Below, in pieces: positions 11,290 through 20,980 of a stretch of DNA of 64,000 nucleotides (the first letter of the stretch is position 1; every line of letters begins with the position of its first letter). The position numbers were made by a program, and so were the translations under genes. The stretch is taken from NCBI RefSeq assembly GCF_004337985.1, contig NW_021940927.1:130266-194265 (forward strand). The letters are read 5' to 3'. A model generated the notes under the pieces. The model saw only the letters and a list, made by a program, of their open reading frames with translations. It was not told the origin of the DNA and did no database searches. The DNA is from Pyricularia pennisetigena. Its lineage: Eukaryota > Ascomycota > Sordariomycetes > Magnaporthales > Pyriculariaceae.

Positions 11290-11494
11290 TGTTGATAGGA
11301 ATCGTGTGATCGCTGCGATCGGTAAAACAATACAAACAAAGTAACAAAACTACATTCTCTAATTCATCATGATCTCTAAGGTAGAACTGTAACTATCTAC
11401 AACCCTGCATGAATCTGTTGTAAAACTCGGCATCGTGTCCCTAGATCACGTGGTTGTACACGTGATCTACTTTGCTCGCATGTCTGCCCATGAA
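11290..11494 (-). repeat. copia LTR, right copy (truncated)
   Basis: It aligns from TGTTGATAGGAATCG through the GATCACGTG/CACGTGATC palindrome to TGTCTGCCCATGAA, then similarity to the left LTR stops. It is markedly diverged from the left copy. Confidence 0.65.
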
Positions 11495-11922
11495 TCAACA
11501 GATATAGATACCGCTCATTTTCCTGACTCAGAAACATCTTTACATATCGAAAAAGAGGCCAAGAACTTCGCCGGCAGGTTAGTCTGGTGCCAAAGAGATC
11601 TCTCGACCTTCATGCGTAAGGTTTCCAAAGGGATGGATCATCAGGTGGCTCAAGTAGTCAGTTTGACCGAAAAAACAAACGGTTATCTAAGGAGCTACAA
11701 ATATCCAAACCTGCACCTAGAAAACGCGTGCGTTGCGAAGCCCAAGAGACCTTTTATCAGCTAGCAGATATCCAGACCGCGATTCACCGGCTGGATTGCA
11801 GGAGGGAGGTAATGGAGGCCAAAATCCGGAAACAACAACAAATTCAGGATCAGGGACCCAGATCTACGGCTTCATTTTTGGATCTGGATGCAGAGGAACT
11901 CAACGCGAATCAGTGGACATAA
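11495..11922 (+). pseudogene. decayed ORF of unknown origin
   Basis: Two overlapping plus frames look like parts of one protein separated by a frame break. The first (to 11764) reads EKEAKNFAGRLVWCQRDLS. The second continues through KPAPRKRVRCEAQETFYQL and DCRREVMEAKIRKQQQIQDQ to a stop at 11922. The composition is basic and helical. It could be a host gene or transposon remnant; no family is recognised. Confidence 0.35.
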
Positions 11923-12746
11923 GTTTCGTAGAGTTTTACAGTCAAAAATCGGTCAATTGCGTGGAAGTTGTATGCATGGTCGCTCTTTGGGAGGCTGTCC
12001 ACTTCCGGCCCGCCTGTTCCTAGTCCCGAAACAGAGTTGCGGAAATGGATCGGCCCCTATTTGACGTATTGAGGTCACGTGCATATCACGTTAGCTACTT
12101 GTAAGGCCCTCCCCTTAGGTCCACCACCCATGTCGGCGAATCAAATCAGACCCATTGGATACTCTACTCATTCGATTGGATCCAGGCCGTTTGTTGCCTT
12201 ACCAGGCGGTACATGACTACGTAGTATGTATTTTGCCCTGGCCCGCGCCACGTGGGCCATGCTGGAGGCGTGATGATGGCTCATTTTCGCGCTCGGGTCC
12301 TCAGGCCCGTTCGCTCGTAGGCACCACCAAACGCCCCACAGCTCGCCCTCTGCATTTTATCGTCAGCGGGCTAGTCACGGGCAGCTCGTACCCGGCCTGG
12401 TGTCTAAAGCTGCCCGTGTATGTCTAGCATCCTTGCCGATTCCGCCAATTCAGTGACAAGCCACTCTGAGCTGCCAGACACGCCAGTCTTGGATGATCCT
12501 TTTATTGCTTTATGAATTACGTTCTTATTCGCTTACTGAAGCTCCTTTGAAGCAAATGAGACGTCACTGTTTTCGGCGTTATACTGTAAATAGTTTCTCC
12601 ATTGACCATCTACTTGATTAATTTTCTTTAGGCAAGGAATCTCGGCCAATAAATATCCCACCGACATAAAAACGCTACCCCTTATCCAGTTTATTTCGCT
12701 AACACCCGAGAAGAGAAGAATTGCACCTCGCCACAGCCTGCCAAGT
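11923..12746. other. intergenic, nothing recognised
   Basis: Only short frames without motifs or similarity to other parts of the window. CACGTGATC-like palindromes resembling the copia LTR are absent. Confidence 0.4.
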
Positions 12747-13649
12747 ATGACAAACTCGAATGAGACTTTTCCAGCATGCAGCAGTACGGAAGGGAAAAGA
12801 CTGGAGGGCTTGGTAACACAAGTAAGAAGCGTACGATTTCAGACCTAGCTAATTCTTGCTGATGTAAGTTGTCTTCCAGATCATGTGCCTTTTCTGGGCC
12901 AAGATCAAGTGTTTGGAATCTCATCAGGCCGGCGAAATACTCAACCCGGTGCAACTTTCGGAGCAATTTCGTGGACCGACCTGTCCGCCTGACTTCAGAA
13001 AAAAAATCCACGAGGCTCTCTCAATGACGATACCTGACGTGAACGTTGTTTTGTTGGCGCTGTTGTTCATCTATCGCCTCGGGGCCAGAGCGAAGCGTCT
13101 TGATGTGGGAGAAAGCAGAAATGATCTTCTGATTATAGCACTGATTATTAGCAGCAAAGGTAGGGATTGTATTGGCTTCATAGGAGTGTTGGCTAGTTAA
13201 TAATATGCTAATTCATTGACTTTTGAGCAGTAATCAAAGATCGAGTCTGGAGCAACACAGTCTGGGCGACGATTTCGAAAATCCCTATCAAAAGAATTAA
13301 CACCATGGAAATAAACTTGCTGTCTGCAATGGAGTATGACTTATTCGTAACTAGGGAACAATGGGCGCAATGGTCAGGTGAAATTGCCATATTTTGGAAT
13401 GCCAGTGAACGGATCGCTGATGACGAAGCTCGAATGCAAAGCCGCAAAAGGCGTTCATTGTGGCCTGCAGAAGCACACGGATTACCACCCAATGTTGACG
13501 AGAGGTCAGCAAAACGACGTTGTAGCGTCAAGTCTTACTCTGAAACCCACACAGAGCAGCAGGGATACTTATCACCCGCTTCCACTCCTGCTCCTGTACC
13601 TGCACCTACTTCTGTACCCACTCCTCGGTTTTACAGACTCAGTGGATAA
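12747..13649 (+). CDS. Pho80-like cyclin, three exons
   Basis: Exons 12747-12821, 12880-13159 and 13231-13649 join in phase to 257 residues. The introns are 58 and 71 bp, with GTAAGA and GTAGGG donors and a GCTAAT branch-like site in the first. The cyclin box runs from about residue 45 to 150: PDVNVVLLALLFIYRL, then LLIIALIISSK, then VWSNTVWATISKIPIKRINTMEINLLSAMEYDLFVTREQW. This is the Pho80/PCL pattern of cyclins that bind Pho85-type kinases in phosphate and stress signalling. The intron join lies inside the cyclin box. The tail is Arg/Lys-rich, then Pro/Thr-rich. The partner kinase and exact role cannot be told from this window. Confidence 0.85.
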
Positions 13650-14516
13650 GTTTATATTGATATCTGGGCCATTCAAGAAGCATAAAAGCTGGAGCGGCTT
13701 TTATTGAATAACCAAGAAACTCTGTGTGGAGGGCCTTGATTCTTTTATGCATCCACATCATGTTGTTCCGTACTTCTCTACTTTTCTTGCAGTAGCCCCC
13801 TCTCTTATGAATTGATAGCACTCACTTTCTCAGTCACCAAACCGACTAGCCCAGCCCAATTCTTAATAGCCTGAAGATGAGTCTAGTGGTTTGTAGAAGA
13901 TGTGGCCGGCTTACTATGAGTAAGACAACATTCTCGCCAAGGCCAGGTTACAGATCTAGAGCCAAGCAATATATTTATTAGACAAATATCTGATCATGTA
14001 ACTCCTGACTTGCTTGCTGATGCCCTTTTGTTTCCCAGACGGGTTGTTGCCATTATCTTCCTTGTTACTGGGAGTGCCAAATCCGGACTGGCAGACGATT
14101 TACTGTTGAACAATAGCATGCAGCTTGTGACTTGTCTCAACCATAGACGATTCTTGGGGCTGTTTCTGCTGATGTAACGACGCATGTAAGCGTTGTCATC
14201 TTTTCTCCAGGCAGGTCGCAACTGCCATTTGCATTCTTACGCGGAATCTGGCTCCGTCATGATGTTTCATGCATGTCTGGTGTTCTCGGGCATCGTTGAG
14301 CCTGGAGCTCAACTTCTGCTGTCATCGCTTGGAAGTTCACCGACTTCCTTTTGATTGTCTATGCAGCACAGCACTCCCGCTGTATCGGTGCCACTCTTGC
14401 ATCTCGTAGTATCAATTTGAAAGCAACATGCATTGAACAGATCGTTGCTATGGCTGCCACCAGCACGGCCTTTGCCTCCTACACATTCAATCTATACTTC
14501 TAGCACCGGCTGTAAT
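13650..14516. other. intergenic, nothing recognised
   Basis: No ORF with a recognisable motif and no repeat copy. It probably contains the 3' region of the split receptor gene on the minus strand. Confidence 0.4.
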
Positions 14517-14798
14517 CTAATACCAACATATGTCCTGACCTGGGTTGGTGTCTTGATGAACAGCCTTTGGCTCATGCTTAATAACCACTTCCTTAGTGAC
14601 CGTTATGGCACCTGGAGGCAAGCTCGAACTCTTAACTTTGTTCGCTAAGAGAGGACCCAGAAGCTGCCGGAGCGTTGGTAAGCTAGCGCAGAAAACCATG
14701 GTTATCTGCTCCACAAAAGACCAAATTACTATGTCCACGTTATCCCATGTTGAATCTAGCGTCACAGTATACTGAACCACGAAGTTCATGCGGATCAT
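14517..14798 (-). pseudogene. C-terminal piece of a Pth11-like receptor
   Basis: A 93-residue frame reads NFVVQYTVTLDSTWDNVDI, then IWSFVEQITMVFCASLPTLR. This is the extracellular loop 3 to TM7 pattern of the fungal rhodopsin/Pth11-like family (TWDxVDIxIWSxxE). A cytoplasmic tail follows. It lies directly beside the left end of the pogo element and is on the same strand as the receptor N-terminus on the other side, so both are taken as one split gene. The first base outside the element's TA is the ambiguous n at 14799. Confidence 0.75.
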
Positions 14799-14801
14799 NT
14801 A

Positions 14802-14843
14802 ACGTTGGGCTCCACATCTCCGACCCCCCTAAAGTCCGGCCCC
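14802..14843 (+). repeat. terminal inverted repeat, left
   Basis: A 42-base repeat starting ACGTTGGGCTCC and ending GTCCGGCCCC. It is the exact reverse complement of 16618-16659. Confidence 0.95.
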
Positions 14844-14900
14844 CTTGAAAAATGTAACGACGAAATACCCCTTTTATAAACCGATTTAAATGTAAACCTA

Positions 14901-16535
14901 TCAACGCACAATAATACAATCATTGTCAGGCTCTCCCGGTTCGCTAACCTCTTCTCCATCGTTCAAATCCTCTAAACAGTCCCTATTATTTTCCTGTGCT
15001 TCATAAACGTTTTTTTTGCTGACCAAAAGCTCGTTGGGATCCGGAATTACCCTTTTCCTTTTGACCGGCCGTACCGCCTCCAATTTTGCTTTTAACAAAC
15101 TGATTTTTTGCTGAGCTTCAGCCAATAAGATATCCTTGGTTTCGAAGCTTTTTTGGACTTTTGCAAACAAAAGCCGTGAAGTGGCGTTACTTTTTTCGGA
15201 CCGGGAAATTTCCTGTAGTTGAAGTCGAATATCTCGGGTCGTTTTAGGGGTTTTCCAAATAAGTAAAGATTGGTCGTTAATTTTTTGGTTTGGGCTTTCC
15301 GGTGTTTTATCCCTTTGGAAGCCGTTATTTCTACCTTTTTCGACGTTGGCGTTGCTATTTTCTAATAAAAACGGGTTTAAAAGTGGTTTTGCCAAGTTCA
15401 CCGGCCATAACCCCGTCGTACGCCAACCAGATTGAATGGTTTTTGCTATAAATGCTTTTGATCTGGCTTTTCGATAGCAAAGTAGAAAGTTTCGTTTCCC
15501 AACAACCGTTGAACAGCAAAACTGGTTTACAAATCCCAGGTGACGTCGATAAGCTTCCTTTAACGGCCCAAAAACCGATAAATCCAACGGTTGAAGAACG
15601 TGCGACGAATGAGGAGGTAAATATAAAAGCTGAATATTATTTTGGAGGCAAACAAGCATAAACTCGTCGCTGACGTGTGATCCGTGGCCGTCGAGAACTA
15701 ATAAACGCTTTTCAGGAGTTAAAGGTTGGGTATTTGGAATAAACACCTTTTTTAACCATTCGATACCTGTTTCATTATTTGTCCACCCGTTTTCTGTTGC
15801 ATGAAATTGCCAGGTATCGAAAGGACTTAAATCAGCTGGAAACCATTGTTGCTGTACGTTTTTCCCCTTAAATATAACGAGGGGAGGTATAACAGCCCCC
15901 GTAGCTGATACACATTCGATTATGCTCGTCCAACCCCGCGTTCCAGGCTCTTTTCGCTGTAATGGCCGGATTTTATTACGCCCTAACACCAGGCCATTAG
16001 ATCCTTTGCCTTCCATTATACCTGTTTCGTCCATATTCCAACGGTTGGCCGGTTTTATAGTATCGATAACGGGATTTTTCAAATAGGACCACCAAGATTT
16101 AATTACCTCGGTTGTAGCCCCATTAACCCGGGCATTTTCTATTCGCCGGGGCCTTTGGGTTTTCAAAATTGGATATCGGGCTATAAAACGGCTAACCCAA
16201 TGTTTCCCAAGGCTTTTTCTTTCTCCGGCGGCCTGAAGAATTCGTTCCGCAAAATAGCGTAGTTCTTGATGCGTTGGCGGAAGGCCTAACGCGGCCTGCG
16301 CAAGTACCCAATCTGCCAAATAGGTCTCCTGCTCCTGTGAAAGCCTTTGACAAAATCTTTTCGCTTGTTGAATTGACTGGGCCCCCTTTAAACGATCGTG
16401 AAGGGTACTCCGAGGAATACCCCATTTTTGCGAGGTTTTGTGAACTGATTTGCCATTTCTTATGTCAGAAATGGCAGCAAGAAGCTGATTTTCAGTGTAC
16501 TGTTTCATTGGAAAGTTTGGAGCAAGAATCTTCAA
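14901..16535 (-). CDS. pogo/Fot1-type transposase
   Basis: A 544-residue ORF; starting at the second Met (MKQYTENQ) gives 535, the length reported for Pot2. It contains an N-terminal psq-type helix-turn-helix (KTSQKWGIPRSTLHDRLKG), a CENP-B-type DNA-binding half (LGKHWVSRFIARYP) and the DDE_1 catalytic core. The acidic residues are seen in NMDETG, LVLDGHGSH and PLDLSVFGPLK, a DDD triad as in pogo/Fot1. A Lys/Arg-rich stretch follows near residue 500. The product should bind the 42-bp ends and cut and paste the element into TA sites. No stop or frameshift is present. Confidence 0.95.
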   Translation of the reverse strand: MKILAPNFPMKQYTENQLLAAISDIRNGKSVHKTSQKWGIPRSTLHDRLKGAQSIQQAKRFCQRLSQEQETYLADWVLAQAALGLPPTHQELRYFAERILQAAGERKSLGKHWVSRFIARYPILKTQRPRRIENARVNGATTEVIKSWWSYLKNPVIDTIKPANRWNMDETGIMEGKGSNGLVLGRNKIRPLQRKEPGTRGWTSIIECVSATGAVIPPLVIFKGKNVQQQWFPADLSPFDTWQFHATENGWTNNETGIEWLKKVFIPNTQPLTPEKRLLVLDGHGSHVSDEFMLVCLQNNIQLLYLPPHSSHVLQPLDLSVFGPLKEAYRRHLGFVNQFCCSTVVGKRNFLLCYRKARSKAFIAKTIQSGWRTTGLWPVNLAKPLLNPFLLENSNANVEKGRNNGFQRDKTPESPNQKINDQSLLIWKTPKTTRDIRLQLQEISRSEKSNATSRLLFAKVQKSFETKDILLAEAQQKISLLKAKLEAVRPVKRKRVIPDPNELLVSKKNVYEAQENNRDCLEDLNDGEEVSEPGEPDNDCIIVR

Positions 16536-16617
16536 AATGCAAGTTCTAAAGTGAAAAGTTCGTCTAGATATTTATAAAATAAAACAAAGGGTTGACGTGG
16601 CTGAGTAGATATTTTTA

Positions 16618-16659
16618 GGGGCCGGACTTTAGGGGGGTCGGAGATGTGGAGCCCAACGT
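16618..16659 (+). repeat. terminal inverted repeat, right
   Basis: Exact reverse complement of 14802-14843 over 42 bases, followed by the TA target duplicate. Confidence 0.95.
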
Positions 16660-16661
16660 TA

Positions 16662-17344
16662 CCTTGAGAATCGAATGTCCGTTTCCGACTGGAATTGTCC
16701 AATAGTGCATTCCAAACCCTAACTGGGCGATATGAAGGTCAATGCCTGCTAATACTACCAAAAGAGCCTACGTGTTCAGTCAGCCTCATTCTACGGCTTT
16801 GCGTAATCAGTGAAAGAAATACCATGCTCGTGAGTGCTGCATAGTCATCTCGCCAGAGCCTTCCTCCATGTCTCTTTCGAGAGTATATTCTCAATCCGAC
16901 CACGGGGAACAGTAAGGCAGAGCCAATGGCAACCGCGTTTTGCACTTCTGATGTTCTTGATGGCTTCGGGTATGCAGCACAAAGATCGGCCTCAACGACA
17001 ACGGCGACTATCGTCGAGTTAGGATCATCGCCTTCTTATTCGTATCCGGTGGACCAGTTGACTTACCCAGTTGGTCTTCGAATGAACACAACCTCTGAGC
17101 GCAAACTGACAGCTGAGCCTGGAGATCGAAGTTCAAACAAATACAGTTCTCTAGCTCGTCGTGACAAGCATGCGATGCAAGAGCCTCGGATAGGCATGGA
17201 TACTGTAGAGTCAATATGAGAGCTTTTTCCCACCATAAGCTTGTCACTTACAGCACAAAGTGGTATATTGTCAAGCAAGTCCGTTATTGAGAGACCTGTG
17301 ACACTATGAGGAATGGAAAGGGCTAAGACAACCAGGATGTTCAT
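16662..17344 (-). pseudogene. N-terminal half of a CFEM/Pth11-like GPCR, split by a transposon
   Basis: Exons 17344-17252, 17202-17067, 17007-16823 and 16767-16662 join in phase with introns of 49, 59 and 55 bp. The product starts with a signal peptide (MNILVVLALSIPHSVTG). A CFEM domain follows, with the cysteine pattern in CAYPCLSEALASHACHDELE, CICL and CAQRLCSF. A linker and TM1 (AVAIGSALLFPVVGLRIYSR), the loop WRDDYAALTSM and TM2 come next, then the Pth11-family motif LGFGMHYWTIPV. The frame stops at the pogo element. About 150-170 residues (TM3-TM6) expected before the C-terminal piece at 14517-14798 are absent from the window. Pth11-type receptors sense host surfaces in rice blast. The locus is broken here. 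Confidence 0.8.
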
Positions 17345-18186
17345 GACTTTGGTGACTGATGTTGTTTAATTCGCCTAGTTTCTCATTGCTGCCGCCGCTA
17401 AGACAGTATTGTCAAGATGTCAAGGGTGTGAATTTAAGGTGTTGAGACAGAGAGATTCTATGATTGGGCAGCTTTCGGCTTATGAAGGCCATTGATATAT
17501 GGCATCCAATGCGTAGCTGTCCATTCAACCCGTAATTGACTCATGATAGCAGCAATATGAACTACAATTTTGGCTATTTCTGGGCTTTGTAGTCTCCATT
17601 ATGTCATAATGTATACTGGCATTTAGTTACTTTTCAAAGTTTGGACAGATGGCAAGATGAGAAATTATGCAACCCAACCAGCCCACTCACTTCCCTTCGA
17701 TCTTACGCATCCCCAGTGACATTGAATTTTCGTTCACAGAAGAAGCGCACATGAGACGGAGGAGGCCCATCCATAATATCTTGAGAGTCAACAGTTACAA
17801 ACCTCAGCTCTTGTCATGTCATGTCATCCAGTATACTTCTGTTGCAGCTCCTTGTAGGCGACCACGCAGTGTTCAGGGTTGAGGTCCCATCAACCCTTGG
17901 CCAGAGCATAAACCTTTCCCCTCCCTAGCTACCCATCTCTTCTGTCGTCAACTAAATGATCATCCCAAACATCAACCTGCAATACAACTATTATCACAAC
18001 CACAGCAAGGATCCTGGAGCTGCATGGATTCGATTAGTCGGCAGGCCTAAATTAGTTTCCAGGCCTGGAAATGGGTATATAGCTGTATTAACACAGAGCG
18101 ACCAAGTAGACTCCCATGTTCCATGTTCAGAAGTATAGCATTACGATAACATCGAGCGTTAATCATTACAAAAAAACTAAGACTTC
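17345..18186. other. intergenic, nothing recognised
   Basis: Upstream region of the split receptor. Short frames without motifs. The tandem GTCAT-rich stretch near 17812-17827 is trivial. Confidence 0.4.
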
Positions 18187-18760
18187 CTAGTGAGTATCTG
18201 GCGCGCCATGAGACGGAATCATCATCCAGGAGCTACAGTTGCTTTCAGTCTCTTTTATTATTCTATCCCAATCATCCAGAAGGGCCAAGAGTGTATTAGT
18301 GTGAATTCGTAGCGACGGAAAAACCGACGATGATATTTTGTGCAAATTTCTATAATATGCCAGTTCTCGTCTTAGGGACGCTACCTCTTCGTCGGGTTGC
18401 TGTGTTGAAACGGAGGTGCTGCCCCCCAGACCAACAACATGGAGGTCAGTTAAATCAGGAGATGGAACCTGAAGCTTGGGCGGCATTGGGTGTTACAGTT
18501 GAAAGCTCCGAGACTTCAGATGTCTACGTCGGTGAAACAGTTGGGCGAGTTAAAGAATAAAATCATATTACTACAGATAAATCCTTTACAGGCGCTGAAT
18601 ATGTGCACCATTTTATTTTAGATTGTTTAGAAACCTGTCTAGCCCGAATTTGATCTGGATAACCGAAAAGTGCAGCAGGCGATGAAGCTTCAAAAATTGC
18701 TTCTTTAATCGAAATGTGTTGATACGAGCCAAGATCTAAAAAACTCTGGTCGAGCGGCAT
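18187..18760 (-). CDS. small hypothetical protein with coiled-coil segment
   Basis: Exon 18760-18635 (42 codons) can be joined in phase to 18474-18187 with a 160-bp GT-AG intron, giving about 137 residues. A heptad-like segment, DEEVASLRRELAYYRNLHK, is followed by LLALLDDWDRII. No family is recognised. Without the splice, the second exon alone starts at an ATG at 18486 (99 residues). Either model is tentative. Confidence 0.4.
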
Positions 18761-19819
18761 AGTAATAGATTTTGATAGGAATAGGGGTGCCCATAGCCTC
18801 CAATAACAGGCCAGCGGACCAATGAAAGAATTTCAGGTTTCTTCCTCTCTTGTTGATCGATTTGTATAAGGTTATAAAAATACGTCTGTCAACGGTAGGA
18901 GGCCCTTTTAAAGGGACCTACCCCCTGTCGACTATCGATAAGTAATGTAGAGGCAAATGCAACGTAGTTTTAAACCGACAATAGGGTCTGAAGAGATGGC
19001 GTTCTCAAGATACCGAGAGCGCTAAATTGTAAAGTATAATCTTCAAAGCTGCATTTAATTTTGCCGTTTGGGATTTCATACTTTGGCTACTGGCTTTTCG
19101 ACGCTGTGTGACCCAACCAACCTGGGACAATAGCCCTGTGTCAGCAAGCCCATGTAGTATTCACGTATGCAATAACTACTCCTAGTGTTGCATCTGACGT
19201 TTCCCTGCCGCTTTCTCTTTCTCACATTTGGTCCTTTCTAGCGCAGTCCCCGAAGGTATACTATTTGTGGTGTGAACAATACTCTCCAACTGGTCTACTT
19301 GGATCAGCGGCCTTGCCGACCTGGTATCATGCTGTACTGAGGGGCCTACATTGATCTCCTTAAGGATAGATCTCATTGAAGTCGAAAAGAGGGCATCTGT
19401 TGCTGACGGTAGGTCGGGCCAGTCGCATGTCTCATATTCCTGATGATGTAGGGGTGTTAATGGGTGAGTTAGTCTATCCGAAGTTATAACTTACCCAAGA
19501 AGAGTAGAATTAGCAACCCGCTTTTTCGCTTCCACGATTGGTTTGAAAGACTTATACGGCTACTTGATCAATTTCACAAGCTTGCGGACAGATCTACCAT
19601 CCGGGCTGACCCTAACTATTATGCCTACTAAGCAAAAATGCTCCTTGCTACGGGTTGGCTACATATCCCTCTTCGATGCCTAAGCTTGGATTTTATGGAG
19701 CTCTAAACTTTTACAAGTTGAATTTTAGGCTACATGGGTTAAGACTACACTACAATTGATATGATATGGTGGAAGTATTTGTCGTATAACATTCTTTACG
19801 GCGCTGTTTTCGCCTGGCT
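18761..19819. other. mostly intergenic, possible minus-strand exons near 19182-19560
   Basis: A minus frame ending at 19182 extends upstream to a plausible acceptor. A GTAAGTTATA donor and GACTAAC branch site at about 19440-19495 suggest an intron. The coding pieces (VEAKKRVANSTLL; TCDWPDLPSATDALFS) are too short to name, and an upstream stop limits the gene. The rest holds nothing I recognise. Confidence 0.3.
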
Positions 19820-20980
19820 TCATGACCAGTTAAGTGAGTTTGTCTGAGCGAACGGGGCGGATATCTTGGCTTCGCTGATGCCTCGATTACGATTGAACGA
19901 CCTCTCTACGTTCTGGTGGAAGAAAGCTCTCAATGACTCTATTAGACTTCCTAGCCATTTCCCGTTGCTAGTATTCTCAAAGCTATTTCCATGCCTTTTG
20001 TACCGCAAAAATGCCCAAAAGCCGGCCAATCCCGCCAATACTGCAAGAGAAATAGTGCCAATGGCAATGCCGGCAGAAGTTCCCGGATTGGAGTTCTCTT
20101 GGTTACCCTTGCTGCTCTGATGGTCATGTTCGGCACTAGGGGTTTGGGAGGGTCTTTGGAACGGATACCGAGTTGACTTTTCCGTGCCTGATGTGTCTAC
20201 GAGCAAACCACGAACAGTTGCATTAGCTGTGCTGTCCATCCTGGTAGATGTATAATGGGCTGTTGCTTCTAAGCCCTCGCTTTGAACGTTGGGCTCGACA
20301 GTTGAAATTAGGGGTACGACGGTGCTTTTTGGTGCAGCTGATGCATGAGGCTTTGCGGTAGCAGCTGTCAAAGTATAGCCACCTGTCCCGGGAACATCTT
20401 GCTCAGTCTGTACTGGCTTTAGTGGCTGGGTGAAGTATATTGTAAAGGAGCTTTGAGGAGTTTCCGTTTCCGCAGCTCTGTCTATACGAACTCTTGACGT
20501 GGACGGTATGGCAGGAGTCATCTCCAGTTTTCTCACTTGCGCACTTGAAAAGGCTGTGTCTGAATGCAGAGAATCGTCGAAGTCTTTAGTAGTCACAGTG
20601 GCTTTTAATATCACGTCGGTTGGCTGAGCTGGGAAGGGAGATAAACTTGGTAGAGTCTCAATTTGAGTCGAGTGTAGTATAGTGGAGCCTGCGTCTGGGG
20701 GGCGATCCACGTTCCCCGTACCAACCTGAAAATGTGCAGACGTCAGGGTCTTCGTAGTGCTGGAAGTTTCTTTCAGAGACTGGGGTTTATCGACCGGGAT
20801 GTTTGTGATAATTGAAGGCGCCGAGAAATGTTCGGTGGAAGACATAGACACATTATTCAATGCAGATGTATTGAAATATCGCTTATCATACATGCGGCCG
20901 GCAGACCAACTTGTGCCTGCCAGCCGGGCAAGGCAGAGACTTTGACATAGAACACTCAGGACGTGTAGATTGACAAGCAT
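19820..20980 (-). CDS. Ser/Thr-rich single-pass membrane protein
   Basis: 386 residues in one exon. Residues 1-26 form a signal peptide (LHVLSVLCQSLCLARLAG). Residues 27-300 are Ser/Thr/Pro-rich and suited to O-glycosylation. One membrane helix lies at about 303-325 (AGIAIGTISLAVLAGLAGFW), stopped by RYKRH, and a basic cytoplasmic tail of about 60 residues follows. The layout is that of fungal surface sensors such as Wsc/Mid2-type proteins, but there is no WSC cysteine domain. The role is therefore only that of a predicted type I plasma-membrane or wall-associated protein. Confidence 0.65.
   Translation of the reverse strand: MLVNLHVLSVLCQSLCLARLAGTSWSAGRMYDKRYFNTSALNNVSMSSTEHFSAPSIITNIPVDKPQSLKETSSTTKTLTSAHFQVGTGNVDRPPDAGSTILHSTQIETLPSLSPFPAQPTDVILKATVTTKDFDDSLHSDTAFSSAQVRKLEMTPAIPSTSRVRIDRAAETETPQSSFTIYFTQPLKPVQTEQDVPGTGGYTLTAATAKPHASAAPKSTVVPLISTVEPNVQSEGLEATAHYTSTRMDSTANATVRGLLVDTSGTEKSTRYPFQRPSQTPSAEHDHQSSKGNQENSNPGTSAGIAIGTISLAVLAGLAGFWAFLRYKRHGNSFENTSNGKWLGSLIESLRAFFHQNVERSFNRNRGISEAKISAPFAQTNSLNWS

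Larger units (their letters stand above)
7479..11494 (-). mobile_element. Ty1/copia-type LTR retrotransposon lacking reverse transcriptase
   Basis: Two LTR-like ends, both starting TGTTGATAGGAAT, bracket one large minus-strand ORF with gag, protease and integrase. Normal copia order is gag-protease-integrase-RT-RNase H, so the last two domains are missing between 7841 and the left LTR. The LTRs differ at roughly a quarter of positions by eye. The right copy loses similarity near 11494. The left end lies directly in the pogo copy, but the matching pogo half is not found on the right, so the locus was rearranged after insertion. Confidence 0.8.
14800..16661 (-). mobile_element. intact pogo/Fot1-type DNA transposon (Pot2/Pot3-like)
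   Basis: The element between duplicated TA dinucleotides (14800-14801, 16660-16661) is 1,858 bp. Its terminal inverted repeats (14802-14843 and 16618-16659) are 42 bp and identical. It carries one uninterrupted transposase ORF. Length, repeat length, TA target and ORF size match what is known of Pot2 and Pot3/MGR586 of Magnaporthe; which of the two is not decided here. All parts needed in cis look intact. It sits inside a CFEM/Pth11-like receptor gene. Confidence 0.92.
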
